The position numbers and the translations under genes are program-made. DNA of 23,985 bases from CAYJLW01 sp964370965 (GTDB lineage Bacteria > Actinomycetota > Acidimicrobiia > UBA2766), in NCBI GenBank assembly GCA_964370965.1, contig CAYJLW010000063.1:1-23985 (forward strand), written 5' to 3'. Below the pieces are notes generated by a model, which did not search any database, was not told the DNA's origin, and saw only the letters and a list, made by a program, of their open reading frames with translations. The first letter of the stretch is position 1; every line of letters begins with the position of its first letter. Shown in pieces: positions 1 through 8,285 of the stretch.

Positions 1-60
1 GGGCCGTGCGCGGCCCGGGGGGGGCGGGGGGGGGGGGGGGGCCCGGGGGGGCCCCCGCCG
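1..60. other. poly-G low-complexity edge, probable assembly artefact
   Basis: The first 60 bases are nearly all G with a few C runs. The gene read on the minus strand is well conserved down to about base 62 (an ...HTANR motif usual in these helicases) and then becomes runs of Ala, Gly and Pro, where family members carry ordinary sequence. The same kind of poly-G borders the N gap at 14393. I take this as poor sequence at a contig edge rather than biology. Confidence 0.7.
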
Positions 61-3034
61 CCCGGTTGGCGGTGTGGGGGACCGGGAGGAACGCCAGGCC
101 GGCACCCGACAGGGGGCCGTGGCCGCCCAGGATTTGGCGGCGGCAGGAAGCGTCGGGTTCCAGGCGGCCCTCGTAGAAGCGCTCGGACACGAAGGCGCAG
201 ACGCCGGGGTGCATGCGGTAGGTGCGGTCGAGGAAGAGGCCCTGTTCGGGAGGGATCGTGGCGTGGGCGCCCAGGACGTGGGCGAGGGCGGAGACGTCGG
301 CTCCCGGCGGGTGTGTGCCCTTGGAGGGCTGGGCGAGCTGCTGCGGGTCGCCGAGGAGGACGAGGTTCCGGGCGGCGCCGGACACGGAGACGACGTTGGC
401 GAGGGAGAGTTGGCCCGCTTCGTCGATGAAGAGGGTGTCGACGGCGCCGGTGAGGCCTGGGCGGGCGAAGAGCCACGCCGTGCCCGCCACGACGTCGGCG
501 TCGCCGGCCGCTACGGCGGCTTCGACGGCGGCGGCGGAGCCCTCGCACACGACGCCGGGCGCCTCGCAACCGTCGCGGTCGGTGGCCTTCTGCAGGATCC
601 TCGGCACCGCCCCCTCTTCTCGGCCCTGTCGGGACACCTCGGCGAGGAGGTTGGAGATCGCCTTGTGGCTCAGGGCTGTGACCCCGACGACGCGGCCTGC
701 GGCGACGAGGTCGAGGATCATGTGGGCGCCCGTGAAGGTCTTCCCGGAGCCGGGGGGGCCCTGGACGGCGAGGCATGTGCGGTCGAGCAGCGGCGCGAGC
801 CTGCGGGCAGCGTTCGAGGGGTTTTCGCCCGGCCGGGACAGCGCAGCGCCGGGCGTGTGTCCCAGGACGCGGGGCGGGCGGCCCAGGAGAAGGTCGCGCG
901 CCGCCCGGTGGGGCCCCTCGCCGTCGACGCCGTGGCCGGCCACGTACTCCCCGAAGCGAGCGACGGCTTCCCGCAGGGGGCGGTCGTTGACGGGCTTGGC
1001 CGGCACGAGTGCCGTTGGGTGCGGGGCCCGGGAGTTCCGGGATCGCCTGAGGTGGAGCTCCCCTGTGTCGGGGTCGAGGAAGACCACGCGCCCCGCCGGG
1101 CGTTCCGTGCGGGGATCGAGCGGCTCGTCACCCTCGCGGAGCTTGTACTCCTGGGCGGGGTCGAAGCGGTACCTGTGGACGATCGACTGCTTGTCCGGGC
1201 CCACCTCGCCGTCGTACGTGAGATCCCCGACGCAGTCGACGTCGTCGACGAGCTGGTCCTCGGTGAGGCCCAGCCGGCGGAAGTGCTCCCACCATTGCGG
1301 CTTCGTCTCCCGGCGGTGCCAGGCCAGGAGGTGGGCGAGGAGGCGGCGGGCGCCCTGGTCGTCGTCGCAGGCGTCGGGGTCGTCGGGCGCTCCCGCCGTG
1401 AGCCTTCGGACGAGCGCCGCAGTGCGGTCGTCCTCCTCGGCGATCGCCTCGGGAGGGTCGCCCGCTTCGGGTGCCGGCCGACCGAGCTCTATGCGGAAGA
1501 TCCCCTCGGCTTCGGTCCTTCTTGCCTCGAGCCAGTTGCGGAGCTTCCACGTCGAGACGCAGTCGACCTCGTTGTAGGCCTTGATGTCTTCTAGGTGGGC
1601 GCTGTCGGCGGTTTCCAGCCAGCGTTCGTACGACACGATGCTGGCGGCGCCGTGGGTGATCGCACCCTCGCGCTTGTCCATGTAGAGAGGCTCGAGGGCC
1701 TTGATGCCGTAGGAGTCCTGGGACACCCGGACCGAGGCGCGTACGACCTGGTAGAGGTCGACGAAGACCCGCCCGCGCAGGAGGCGGTCGACAGCGGCCT
1801 CGCGGGTGCCGTGGCGACCCATGAGCCGCTTCAGGGCGGACGTCTCGTAAGGGGCGAAGTGGTACACGTGCAGGTCGGGGAACCGGTCGAGACGCTCCGA
1901 CACGAAGTCGACGAAGCCCTCGAACGCGCGCTTCTCTCCGGCGGCGTCGTGCGCCCAGAAGTCGGTGTACGCGGCTCTGCCGGTGTCGACGGTCACCGCC
2001 CCGAAGAGGTACTCGATGCCGTTGTCGCCCACCCAGGGGTCGCCCTCCATGTCGAAGAAGACGTCACCCGCCGACGGCGGGGGGAGCGCGCCCAGGCCGC
2101 GGTCGTCGACCGGTTCCAGGATCTCGTAGACGACCCGGCCCCGTTCGCGACCGGCCACCTGCAGGGCCGCCTGGGCGCGCAGGGTCTCGAAGGTCGTTTC
2201 GCCGAGGCCCTCGACCCGCCGGCCCGTCGGCGAGGCGGCCAGCGCAGCCACCGTCGGGATCCCGGCGGCCACGAGCTTGGCGCGTTGGTCACTGCGGATG
2301 CGGGCTACGAAGGAGAGATGGTCGTCGGCGCGGCGCCGGCCGGCGCAGACCTCGGCCCAACGGCACACGCCGCAGTGCTCCACCTTCTCGGGATAGGTGT
2401 GGCGACCGGTGTCTTCGAGGGCCCGCTCGAAGCGCCGTTTCACCGAGCGGTAGTACGCGGAGTAGTCGGACACGGGACGAGAAACCGTGGTGCCGTCGCC
2501 GATGACGACGTGCATGGACTCCGGCTCCTTGCCCTGGAGGCGGCCGAGCGCCTCGCTGTAGGCGCACATCTGCAGCAGGGCGGCGGCCTTCACCCTCCGC
2601 GCGAGCTTCGTGTCCGCGACCTCGTAGGAGTACGGGCCCAGCGCGCTAGGGGATTCGACGCGCAGCAGGAAGTCCGCGTGACCGCGCCAGCGGCCGTCGA
2701 AGAACGTCCCCTGGTAGACGACCTCGACTCCGGAGCGCAGGGCTGCGAGCGTCTCGGCCTGTAGGGCGTCGAGCTCCGCCAGGGTGTAGGCGCTGGGGGT
2801 GATCTCGGCGATCGTGCGGCCTTCGGACCGGAGGCGCGCGAGGTGGGATCGCTCGTGTTCGTCGCCGCGGCGCCAGAGGATCTCGAGCTCCGGGTCGTCC
2901 CTCTCGGGCTTGGCCCGAACGCCTTGGGCGGCCTCGCGCTCGAGTGTGAGGAGGTGCTCGCAGGCGAGGAACCCGGTGAGGTCCGTGGCGCTCACGACGA
3001 GGGGCGTCTCGGGGTTCCCATCGGGTCTGTACAT
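1..3034 (-). CDS. TM0106-type RecB-like nuclease / DnaQ-like exonuclease / SF1 helicase fusion, 3' end missing
   Basis: About 1010 codons are present and the C-terminus is lost at the window edge. Three parts can be read. (1) Residues 1-240 are a RecB/Cas4-like nuclease: GHAD at D121, then EVADTK with D141 and K143. Four cysteines (C25, C221, C224, C230) are spaced as in Cas4/AddB iron-sulphur nucleases. (2) Residues 320-510 are a DnaQ/RNase-H-like exonuclease: FFDMEGDP near 326-333, YHFAPYE near 391, FVDLY near 414, and YNEVDC with D491. (3) From about 750 it is a superfamily 1 helicase: Walker A GPPGSGKT near 759, then DEAGQ, GDPQQL and TYRMHP. The last helicase motifs are missing. It is expected to process DNA ends in repair or defence; the exact role is unknown. 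The ATG at 3034 is the first start before the conserved SATDL motif and is divergent from the cyclophilin gene. Confidence 0.9.
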   Translation of the reverse strand, partial: MYRPDGNPETPLVVSATDLTGFLACEHLLTLEREAAQGVRAKPERDDPELEILWRRGDEHERSHLARLRSEGRTIAEITPSAYTLAELDALQAETLAALRSGVEVVYQGTFFDGRWRGHADFLLRVESPSALGPYSYEVADTKLARRVKAAALLQMCAYSEALGRLQGKEPESMHVVIGDGTTVSRPVSDYSAYYRSVKRRFERALEDTGRHTYPEKVEHCGVCRWAEVCAGRRRADDHLSFVARIRSDQRAKLVAAGIPTVAALAASPTGRRVEGLGETTFETLRAQAALQVAGRERGRVVYEILEPVDDRGLGALPPPSAGDVFFDMEGDPWVGDNGIEYLFGAVTVDTGRAAYTDFWAHDAAGEKRAFEGFVDFVSERLDRFPDLHVYHFAPYETSALKRLMGRHGTREAAVDRLLRGRVFVDLYQVVRASVRVSQDSYGIKALEPLYMDKREGAITHGAASIVSYERWLETADSAHLEDIKAYNEVDCVSTWKLRNWLEARRTEAEGIFRIELGRPAPEAGDPPEAIAEEDDRTAALVRRLTAGAPDDPDACDDDQGARRLLAHLLAWHRRETKPQWWEHFRRLGLTEDQLVDDVDCVGDLTYDGEVGPDKQSIVHRYRFDPAQEYKLREGDEPLDPRTERPAGRVVFLDPDTGELHLRRSRNSRAPHPTALVPAKPVNDRPLREAVARFGEYVAGHGVDGEGPHRAARDLLLGRPPRVLGHTPGAALSRPGENPSNAARRLAPLLDRTCLAVQGPPGSGKTFTGAHMILDLVAAGRVVGVTALSHKAISNLLAEVSRQGREEGAVPRILQKATDRDGCEAPGVVCEGSAAAVEAAVAAGDADVVAGTAWLFARPGLTGAVDTLFIDEAGQLSLANVVSVSGAARNLVLLGDPQQLAQPSKGTHPPGADVSALAHVLGAHATIPPEQGLFLDRTYRMHPGVCAFVSERFYEGRLEPDASCRRQILGGHGPLSGAGLAFLPVPHTANRAAGAPPGPPPPPAPPGPRTA

Positions 3035-3099
3035 GCCAGTAGTGTGCCCGGCGGGTACGACACATCCGCGCCCCTCCCGCTCGCGCCGAAAGGACCGCT

Positions 3100-3570
3100 A
3101 TGCCGAGTGCCCCCGAGATGCAGATCGACGTGAAGAAGACCTACCGGGTCACCATCGGCACGTCCAAGGGCGACGTCGTCCTCGATCTGGACCCGATGCT
3201 CGCTCCGTACACGGTGAACAACTTCGTCGCCCTCGCCCGCGGCGGCTTCTACGACGGTCTCACGTTCCATCGCGTCGTCCCCGACTTCGTGATCCAGGGA
3301 GGCTGCCCCGAGGGCACCGGCCGGGGCGGCCCCGGCTATCGCTTCGCCGACGAACCCGTGCGCGGCGAGTACGTAGAGGGCGCTGTCGCCATGGCGAACG
3401 CCGGGCCCGACACGAACGGGAGCCAGTTCTTCGTCACGACCACCGACTGCAGCCGCAAGCTCGACAAGGCCTACAACCTCTTCGGCCGTGTCACGGCGGG
3501 CATGGACGTCGTCCACGAGGTCGCCGTCGGGGACCTCATGAAGTCGGTGACCGTGGAAGAGATCGCCTGA
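3100..3570 (+). CDS. cyclophilin-type peptidyl-prolyl cis-trans isomerase
   Basis: This 156-residue protein is a single cyclophilin domain that catalyses cis-trans isomerisation of peptide bonds before proline during folding. Family motifs are clear: FHRVVP at 56-61 with the catalytic Arg, IQGG at 65-68, the MANAG...NGSQFF active-site strand at 98-111, and FGRV at 128-131. There is no signal peptide or membrane segment, so it should be cytoplasmic. The length is that of minimal bacterial PpiA/PpiB-like enzymes. The start is supported by an AAAGGA Shine-Dalgarno sequence at 3089-3094. It is transcribed away from the nuclease-helicase gene across a 65-base gap and converges on the lipoprotein gene ending at 3584, 13 bases past its stop. 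Confidence 0.95.
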   Translation: MPSAPEMQIDVKKTYRVTIGTSKGDVVLDLDPMLAPYTVNNFVALARGGFYDGLTFHRVVPDFVIQGGCPEGTGRGGPGYRFADEPVRGEYVEGAVAMANAGPDTNGSQFFVTTTDCSRKLDKAYNLFGRVTAGMDVVHEVAVGDLMKSVTVEEIA

Positions 3571-3583
3571 CGGGCTCGGCGGG

Positions 3584-4807
3584 CTACACGTCGGGGCCGC
3601 CCGCCCCGCCACCGCCGCCGGCCGGCAACGGCGGCCAGGCCCACGACGTCACCGGGCTGTCGATCGTGTCCTGGCCGCGCCCGCCGAACGTTTCCACGAC
3701 CAGGGTGGCCTCGGAGCCGTCGACGAGATAGGCGACCTGGTCCGCGGACGACCACCGGGGCCCGCCCGGGAGAGCGGCGACCGCTTCGCCCATCTCCTCG
3801 GGGATGCCGCCCGGTTCCGTCGTCCAGAGTGCCTTCGGGCCCGGGTCCGTGAGGGACTGGGTGGTGTAGGCGAAGCGCGTACCCCCGGCGATCTCGGCCA
3901 CGTCGTCGTAGAGCGTGCTGCCCCGGGTGACGGGTCGGAGGGCGCCGTTCCCGTCGGCCGGGACCCGGTAGACGCCTCCGATGCGGAGCTGGTACGGGAC
4001 GTCCTCCATGTCCCGGGGAACCTGCATGTTCGTGAAGAGGACGTCGTTCCCGGACATGCTCCAGCCCACGTCCGTGCAGGCGACGTCCTCAGCCAGCACT
4101 GTCGTGTCCCCCCCCAGGGTCGTGACGCTCACGTCGAAGGGTGAGACGTCCGAGGAGGACTCGTACCAGGCGATGTGCCGGCCGTCGGGAGACCACGCGA
4201 AGGCGCCCGCGAAGACCGGATTCGCGAGGGGCACGAGGCCCCCCGACGCCACGTCGACCACGAGGAGGGCGCCGCCGTCGCCGGCGGGTTGGGGCTGCAG
4301 CACGGCGATCCGGTCGCTGGCAGGCGACCACTGCGGGGAGTGCACGCTGCGCCCGGAGGGGTCGCCCGTGTCGGGCAGGCTCGCCGGGTCGAGGAGGCGG
4401 CGGGCGTTGGCGCCGTCGCGGTCGGCGACCCAGAGCTCGCCCGCCGTGACCTCGGGCTCCGGGGAGGCCTTGCGCACGAACGCGACTCTGCGGGCGTCGG
4501 GGGCAGGGGCAGGCTGGTCGTCGCTCGGGCCCTGCCCCCCGCTCGGTGGGCCGCTCGGGCCCTGCCCCCCGCTCGGTGGGCCGCTCGGGCCCTGGGTGAC
4601 GGCCTTGCCGGGTCCCTCAGGCGGGTCGCTCACGTAGATGGCGCCGCTCTTCGCGTAGAACAGCGCCACGGGAGCGCTCCGGGCAGCCGTGGCGCTCGGG
4701 GAGGGCTTCGGGCGCGCGGAGGGGGCGGACGTGGGCTCGGGTTCGGAGGAGGACGAACACCCGGTGGCGACGAGGGCCGCGGCCAGGAGCGTCACTAGTC
4801 GCCGCAT
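3584..4807 (-). CDS. TolB/WD40-like beta-propeller lipoprotein
   Basis: The 407-residue product starts with a lipoprotein signal peptide: MRRLV, a hydrophobic stretch, then the lipobox VATGC, giving a lipidated Cys17. A Ser/Pro/Glu-rich linker follows. The rest consists of propeller-type blades with the recurring WSPDG/WSPASD motif (for example QWSPASDRIAV and AWSPDGRHIAW), as in the PD40/TolB repeats. It is probably anchored to the outside of the membrane; ligand or partner is not evident. Residues about 72-94 contain a 10-residue tandem repeat (GPSGPPSGGQ) inserted before the first blade. Upstream on the same strand lies the secreted protein ending at 4964, but a strong inverted repeat between them suggests separate transcripts. 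Confidence 0.8.
   Translation of the reverse strand: MRRLVTLLAAALVATGCSSSSEPEPTSAPSARPKPSPSATAARSAPVALFYAKSGAIYVSDPPEGPGKAVTQGPSGPPSGGQGPSGPPSGGQGPSDDQPAPAPDARRVAFVRKASPEPEVTAGELWVADRDGANARRLLDPASLPDTGDPSGRSVHSPQWSPASDRIAVLQPQPAGDGGALLVVDVASGGLVPLANPVFAGAFAWSPDGRHIAWYESSSDVSPFDVSVTTLGGDTTVLAEDVACTDVGWSMSGNDVLFTNMQVPRDMEDVPYQLRIGGVYRVPADGNGALRPVTRGSTLYDDVAEIAGGTRFAYTTQSLTDPGPKALWTTEPGGIPEEMGEAVAALPGGPRWSSADQVAYLVDGSEATLVVETFGGRGQDTIDSPVTSWAWPPLPAGGGGGAGGPDV
4522..4594. repeat. 30-bp in-frame tandem repeat, 2.4 copies
   Basis: A 30-bp unit is repeated perfectly at 4522-4551 and 4552-4581, with a partial third copy to 4594. It lies inside the lipoprotein gene and encodes GPSGPPSGGQ repeated in the linker between the lipid anchor and the propeller. 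The unit length keeps the frame, so copy number can change linker length without breaking the protein. Confidence 0.9.
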
Positions 4808-4856
4808 GGGCGAGGACTCTAGCGACGAGGCCGGTGGAGGCCTGCCCGGCGCTCAC

Positions 4857-4903
4857 GAGTGGCGAGGTCCCGCGGCCGGCGGGACCCCGGGACCTCGCCA
4901 CTC
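4857..4903 (-). terminator. strong inverted repeat downstream of secreted-protein gene
   Basis: Perfect 15-bp arms lie at 4857-4871 and 4889-4903 around a 17-base loop. The loop edge can also form an inner alternative pairing (ggtcccgc with gcgggacc). It lies 60 bases past the stop of the gene ending at 4964 and before the start of the lipoprotein gene at 4807, so a transcription terminator is the simplest reading. There is no T-tract. A dispersed palindromic element is the alternative. Confidence 0.6.
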
Positions 4904-4963
4904 ATAGGCGCGCTCGGTGGCGGACGGCGCCCGGACCGTGCCCGCCGAAGCCGGTGGCGTGGG

Positions 4964-5494
4964 CTACAGGCCCACGTCACCGCCGTCCGGCTGATTGCCT
5001 GAAGCCGGCGGCCGGCCTTGTTGTCCCTGGCCCTGGCCGCCCTGGCCGCTGCCACGACGGCGACCGCCCTTGGGCTGGGCGAGGATGAGCTTGGCGAGGA
5101 CGCTGTCGCCGTCCTTGGCGTCGGAGATCACCATGACGCTCTTGGTGTCGAGGTCAGCGAGCTTCGTGTCCTTGGGACGGATCCTCGTCTTGTCGTCGGT
5201 CTTGACGGTGGTCTTCTTGCCGTCCGGACCGGTGAGGGTGAAGGAGTTGTCCTTGACGTCGGACACCTTGCCGCGCTCGAAGTGGACCTTCTTCACGCCG
5301 TCCTTCGCCATGACCTCCAGGTCACCACGGACGGCCCGGGCGAGGGGGCCTCCGCCGCCGCGACGGGCTCCTTGTTGGCCCTGACCGCCGGAGTTGGGGG
5401 GTGGGGTGGGGTCCTCGGCGAAGGCGACGCCGCCGCCTACGAGGACCGCGGCCGCGGTCGCTCCCACTATCAGCGACTTCACGCTCTTCTTCAT
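4964..5494 (-). CDS. small secreted protein, DUF5666-like
   Basis: From the ATG at 5494 the product is 176 residues: MKKSVKS, a hydrophobic segment, and a VAFAED cleavage site near residue 26, so it is exported. A Gly/Gln-rich stretch follows, then a compact region of about 80 residues (VHFERGKVSDV, SFTLTGPDGKKTTVK, KTRIRPKD, SVMVISDAKDG) that looks like the small beta-barrel of DUF5666 proteins. The tail is Gly/Gln/Arg-rich and low complexity. An ATG 13 codons upstream (5533) is open, but it would put a Pro-rich stretch before the signal peptide; an AGGAG precedes the 5494 start. The function is unknown. The gene is divergent from the DUF1800 gene. Confidence 0.65.
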   Translation of the reverse strand: MKKSVKSLIVGATAAAVLVGGGVAFAEDPTPPPNSGGQGQQGARRGGGGPLARAVRGDLEVMAKDGVKKVHFERGKVSDVKDNSFTLTGPDGKKTTVKTDDKTRIRPKDTKLADLDTKSVMVISDAKDGDSVLAKLILAQPKGGRRRGSGQGGQGQGQQGRPPASGNQPDGGDVGL

Positions 5495-5547
5495 GTCGGT
5501 TGCCGCTCCTGGTGGGGGGTTTGGTGATCCCACTTTCGGCTCGACGT

Positions 5548-5575
5548 GTAAGGGCTCCCACGGCCGGATGTAAAG
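5548..5575. promoter_or_regulatory. possible direct-repeat regulator box (GTAAGG...GTAAAG)
   Basis: GTAAGG at 5548 and GTAAAG at 5570 place two TAA cores exactly 22 bases apart, two helical turns, in the 178-base gap between the divergent starts at 5494 and 5673. The core resembles the 11-bp-spaced repeats at 12365-12430. This is suggestive only; two short words can match by chance. Confidence 0.25.
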
Positions 5576-5672
5576 AGTGTGAGAAGGCCCCCCCGGCCGC
5601 CTACCTGCAGGTCGCGCGGCATCAGCGCGACGTCCTCACAGTCTCCTGACACGTCGGGGGGAGACTGCGCTC

Positions 5673-7013
5673 ATGGCCGCTCGAGATACCCCCGCCAATC
5701 TCGCCCATCTCCTGAGAAGGGCCGGTTTCGGCGCCGACCGGGCCGCCGCCGACGCCGCCGCGGCCGCCGGTGTGGATGCCACCGTGGAGCGCCTCCTCGC
5801 CTCGGCCGTCACGCTCCCGGCAGACCCGCCTCCGCCGAGCCTGCGCGGCGCCGAGGAGTACCGCACCCTCTTCCGGGACGGCCGGGAAGGTTCTGAGGAG
5901 GAGCGCAAACGGGCCCGGCGCCAGGTCATGGCCCTCGGATTCGAGGAGTACCACACCCTCGTGAGCTGGTGGACGAACCTCATGGTGGCGACGCCGGCAC
6001 CCCTCGTGGAGAAGATGACCTTTGTGTGGCACGACCACTTCGCCACGTCTGTCCTCAAGGTTCGCCTCCCCGCGGTGATGTACGGCCAGAACCTCACGCT
6101 GCGGGCGGGCGCCCTCGGTCCCTTTCCCGACCTCGTGAAGGCGACGTCCCGGGACCCGGCGATGGTCCTGTGGCTCGACCTCAACGACAGCCGCGCCGGT
6201 GCCGTGAACGAGAACTACGCCCGGGAGCTCATGGAGCTGCACACGCTGGGAGAGGGCCGCTACAGCGAGAAGGACGTGCGGGAGGCCGCCCGGGCCTTCA
6301 CGGGATACACGCTCGTGCGCCGGAGCGAGTTCGAGTACCGGGAGGATCTCCACGACGGGTCCACGAAGACGGTCTTCGCAAAGAAGGGCGACTTCGACGG
6401 AGACGCCGTCATCGATCTCATCGTGGGCCGCCGGGAGCACGCCGAGTACCTGGCCACGAAGCTCTGGAGCCGCCTCGGCGCGCCCGGCCCCTCCAAGGCT
6501 CTCGTGCGGCGCCTTGCCGACGCCTACGAGGCCGGGGGGCGCACGACGACGGCTCTCCTCCGGGCGATTCTCACGGCAGACGAGTTCTATGGCGCCGAGG
6601 TGAGGAACGGGCTCGTGAAGACGCCCGTGGAGTTCCTCGCCGGCGCCCTGCGGGCATTCGGGATCCGGCTCAGCGCCGAAGGCGACCACCCCCGCCGTCT
6701 CGTCAGGGCGCTGCGCCTCCTCGGCCAAGAGCCGTTCAACCCGCCGAACCCGGCAGGCTGGCCGCAGAACCGGCATTGGACGAACACGGCCATGGCCCTC
6801 GCCCGCTTCGAGATCGCCGGCGCCGTGGCCGGCCTCGTGCCCGCCGAGATGCTTCCCACGCCGGGGAACAAGGACTCCGTGGACGGTCTCGTCGCCCGAC
6901 TCGGCCTCGTGGACCCGCCCCGCGCCTACCGCGACGCTCTCAGGTCCTACAAGGGCGAGCCGACCGGCCTCGTGCAGGTCGCGCTCGCCTCTCCCGCCTA
7001 CCAACTCGCCTGA
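5673..7013 (+). CDS. DUF1800 domain protein
   Basis: The 446-residue product is a full-length DUF1800 protein. It opens with the typical HLLRRAGFGA motif near residues 12-21. Further diagnostic stretches are WWTNLMV, FVWHDHFATS, the QNLTLRAGALG segment, VNENYARELMELHTLGEGRYSEKDV, ARAFTGYT, and PPNPAGWPQNRHW near the end. The biochemical role of the family is not established. It is very often paired, as here, with a DUF1501 gene, which starts 11 bases past this stop. No signal peptide is visible, whereas its partner is Tat-exported. The start has a G-rich ribosome-binding stretch (GGGGGGAGA) upstream. Confidence 0.9.
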   Translation: MAARDTPANLAHLLRRAGFGADRAAADAAAAAGVDATVERLLASAVTLPADPPPPSLRGAEEYRTLFRDGREGSEEERKRARRQVMALGFEEYHTLVSWWTNLMVATPAPLVEKMTFVWHDHFATSVLKVRLPAVMYGQNLTLRAGALGPFPDLVKATSRDPAMVLWLDLNDSRAGAVNENYARELMELHTLGEGRYSEKDVREAARAFTGYTLVRRSEFEYREDLHDGSTKTVFAKKGDFDGDAVIDLIVGRREHAEYLATKLWSRLGAPGPSKALVRRLADAYEAGGRTTTALLRAILTADEFYGAEVRNGLVKTPVEFLAGALRAFGIRLSAEGDHPRRLVRALRLLGQEPFNPPNPAGWPQNRHWTNTAMALARFEIAGAVAGLVPAEMLPTPGNKDSVDGLVARLGLVDPPRAYRDALRSYKGEPTGLVQVALASPAYQLA

Positions 7014-7024
7014 AGGAGGCCGCC

Positions 7025-8242
7025 GTGACCGTCAGCCGTCGCACCTTCATGGGTGGCGTCGCCGCCGGGGCCGCTGCCACAGCTCTGGTCTCGTGCACCG
7101 CCGGCGGCGGCTCCGGTGGGGACCGGGCTCGCTCCGGTGAGGGCGTGGTCGTCCTCGTCGGGCTCCTCGGGGGCAACGACGGCCTGAACACGGTGGTGCC
7201 AGCGCACGACGGTCGCTACCGGGACGTCCGGGGCGGCCTCGCCCTGGACACCGGGGGGCTCCTCCGCATCGGGGAGGGATTCGCTCTCGCCCCGCAGCTG
7301 AAGGAGCTGAAGAAGCTCTGGGACGCCGAGCACCTCGCCGTCGTCCACGGCGTGGGCTACCCGGAGCCGCGCCTCAGCCATTTCGACTCGATGGCGGTCT
7401 GGTACACGGCCGACCCGAAGGCCCACGAGCACACCGGCTGGGTGGGCCGCTGGCTGGACCGCCAGAAGCGGCACGACCCGCTGCGGGCCGTCTCCGTGGG
7501 CGAGGCGCTCTCCCCCGCACTCCTGGGTGGGACGGAGTCCGGGGCCTCGGTGCCCGTAGGAGCCTTCGGCGTGGACGCGGACGACGCCGTGGTGAGGGCG
7601 TGGCGGGCGGCGGGAGCCGTCACGGGCACGCAGGGCCTCGCCGGCGCGGCAGCGCAGGCGATCACGGACGTCGGCGTCATCGAGCGCCGGCTCGCGGGGA
7701 CGTCCACGGCGGGCGGAGGCCGCAGCGCCGGGGCCGGAGCCGCGGGCGGCGGGGCCGCGGGTGCGCTCGCGGGGCAGATGGAGCGGATCCGGGCCCTGCT
7801 CGACGCCGACCTCGGCACGCGTGTGTTCACGGCCACCCTGGGCGGCTTCGACACCCACAGCGACCAGGCGGGCACCCAGCCCCGCCTCCTGGAGCAGGTG
7901 GACGGCGCCGTGGGGGCGTTCCTGTCCGATCTCGCCGGGGGGAAGGGCGCGAAGAAGGCGCGGGTCACGCTCGTGATCTGGTCCGAGTTCGGCCGCCGAG
8001 TGGGCCAGAACGGCTCCGGTACCGACCACGGCACGGCCAACGTCCTCTTCGTGGCGGGGGAGGGGGTCAAGGGCGGCCACTACGGTGAACCACCGTCGCT
8101 CACGGAGCTGGACGACGACGGCAATCTCCGCATGACGACGGACTTCCGGTGTGTCTACGCCACGCTTCTCGGAGGAGTCCTCGGTGCGGACGCCGGCGAC
8201 GTCCTCGCAGGCCGCTTCCGGTCGCTCGGGTTCCTGGGCTGA
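7025..8242 (+). CDS. DUF1501 domain protein with Tat-type lipoprotein signal
   Basis: A GTG at 7025, just after an AAGGAGG Shine-Dalgarno sequence, gives 405 residues. The N-terminus is a twin-arginine signal (SRRTFMGG) followed by a hydrophobic stretch and LVSC, so the protein is probably exported folded and may be lipidated. The body carries DUF1501 landmarks: VVLVGLLGGNDGLNTVVP, HGVGYPEPRLSHFDSM, WVGRWLD, LGGFDTHSDQ, and VIWSEFGRRVGQNGSGTDHG with its conserved His/Asp residues. The family belongs to the alkaline phosphatase/sulfatase fold. Substrate and reaction are unknown. Co-translation with the DUF1800 gene is likely. Confidence 0.9.
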   Translation: MTVSRRTFMGGVAAGAAATALVSCTAGGGSGGDRARSGEGVVVLVGLLGGNDGLNTVVPAHDGRYRDVRGGLALDTGGLLRIGEGFALAPQLKELKKLWDAEHLAVVHGVGYPEPRLSHFDSMAVWYTADPKAHEHTGWVGRWLDRQKRHDPLRAVSVGEALSPALLGGTESGASVPVGAFGVDADDAVVRAWRAAGAVTGTQGLAGAAAQAITDVGVIERRLAGTSTAGGGRSAGAGAAGGGAAGALAGQMERIRALLDADLGTRVFTATLGGFDTHSDQAGTQPRLLEQVDGAVGAFLSDLAGGKGAKKARVTLVIWSEFGRRVGQNGSGTDHGTANVLFVAGEGVKGGHYGEPPSLTELDDDGNLRMTTDFRCVYATLLGGVLGADAGDVLAGRFRSLGFLG

Positions 8243-8261
8243 CGCTCTCGCCCCCCGGACC

Positions 8262-8275
8262 TACCCCCCCGGGTA
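8262..8275. promoter_or_regulatory. CsoR/CstR-type operator overlapping the repressor promoter
   Basis: TACCCCCCCGGGTA is a near-palindrome of the GC-tract type bound by CsoR-family repressors (TACC, a C/G run, GGTA). It ends 10 bases before the repressor ATG at 8286 and overlaps a possible -10 (TACCCT, 8274-8279) that would give an almost leaderless transcript. Autorepression is the natural reading. Confidence 0.6.
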
Positions 8276-8285
8276 CCCTGGCGGG

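Noticed and set aside
1..60. G-quadruplex or G-tract regulatory element (also 14339-14392)
   Set aside because: Both poly-G tracts border an assembly edge or gap and interrupt conserved proteins, so artefact is far likelier.
74..2764. Long open frames on the plus strand across 74-1594 and 1595-2764
   Set aside because: They are antisense to the nuclease-helicase, whose motifs are intact. Their Gly/Ala/Val/Arg-rich translations show no family features, as is usual for antisense frames in very GC-rich DNA.
5622..7004. 460-codon minus-strand frame opposite DUF1800
   Set aside because: The plus strand matches DUF1800 from end to end, and the opposite frame has no recognisable motif.
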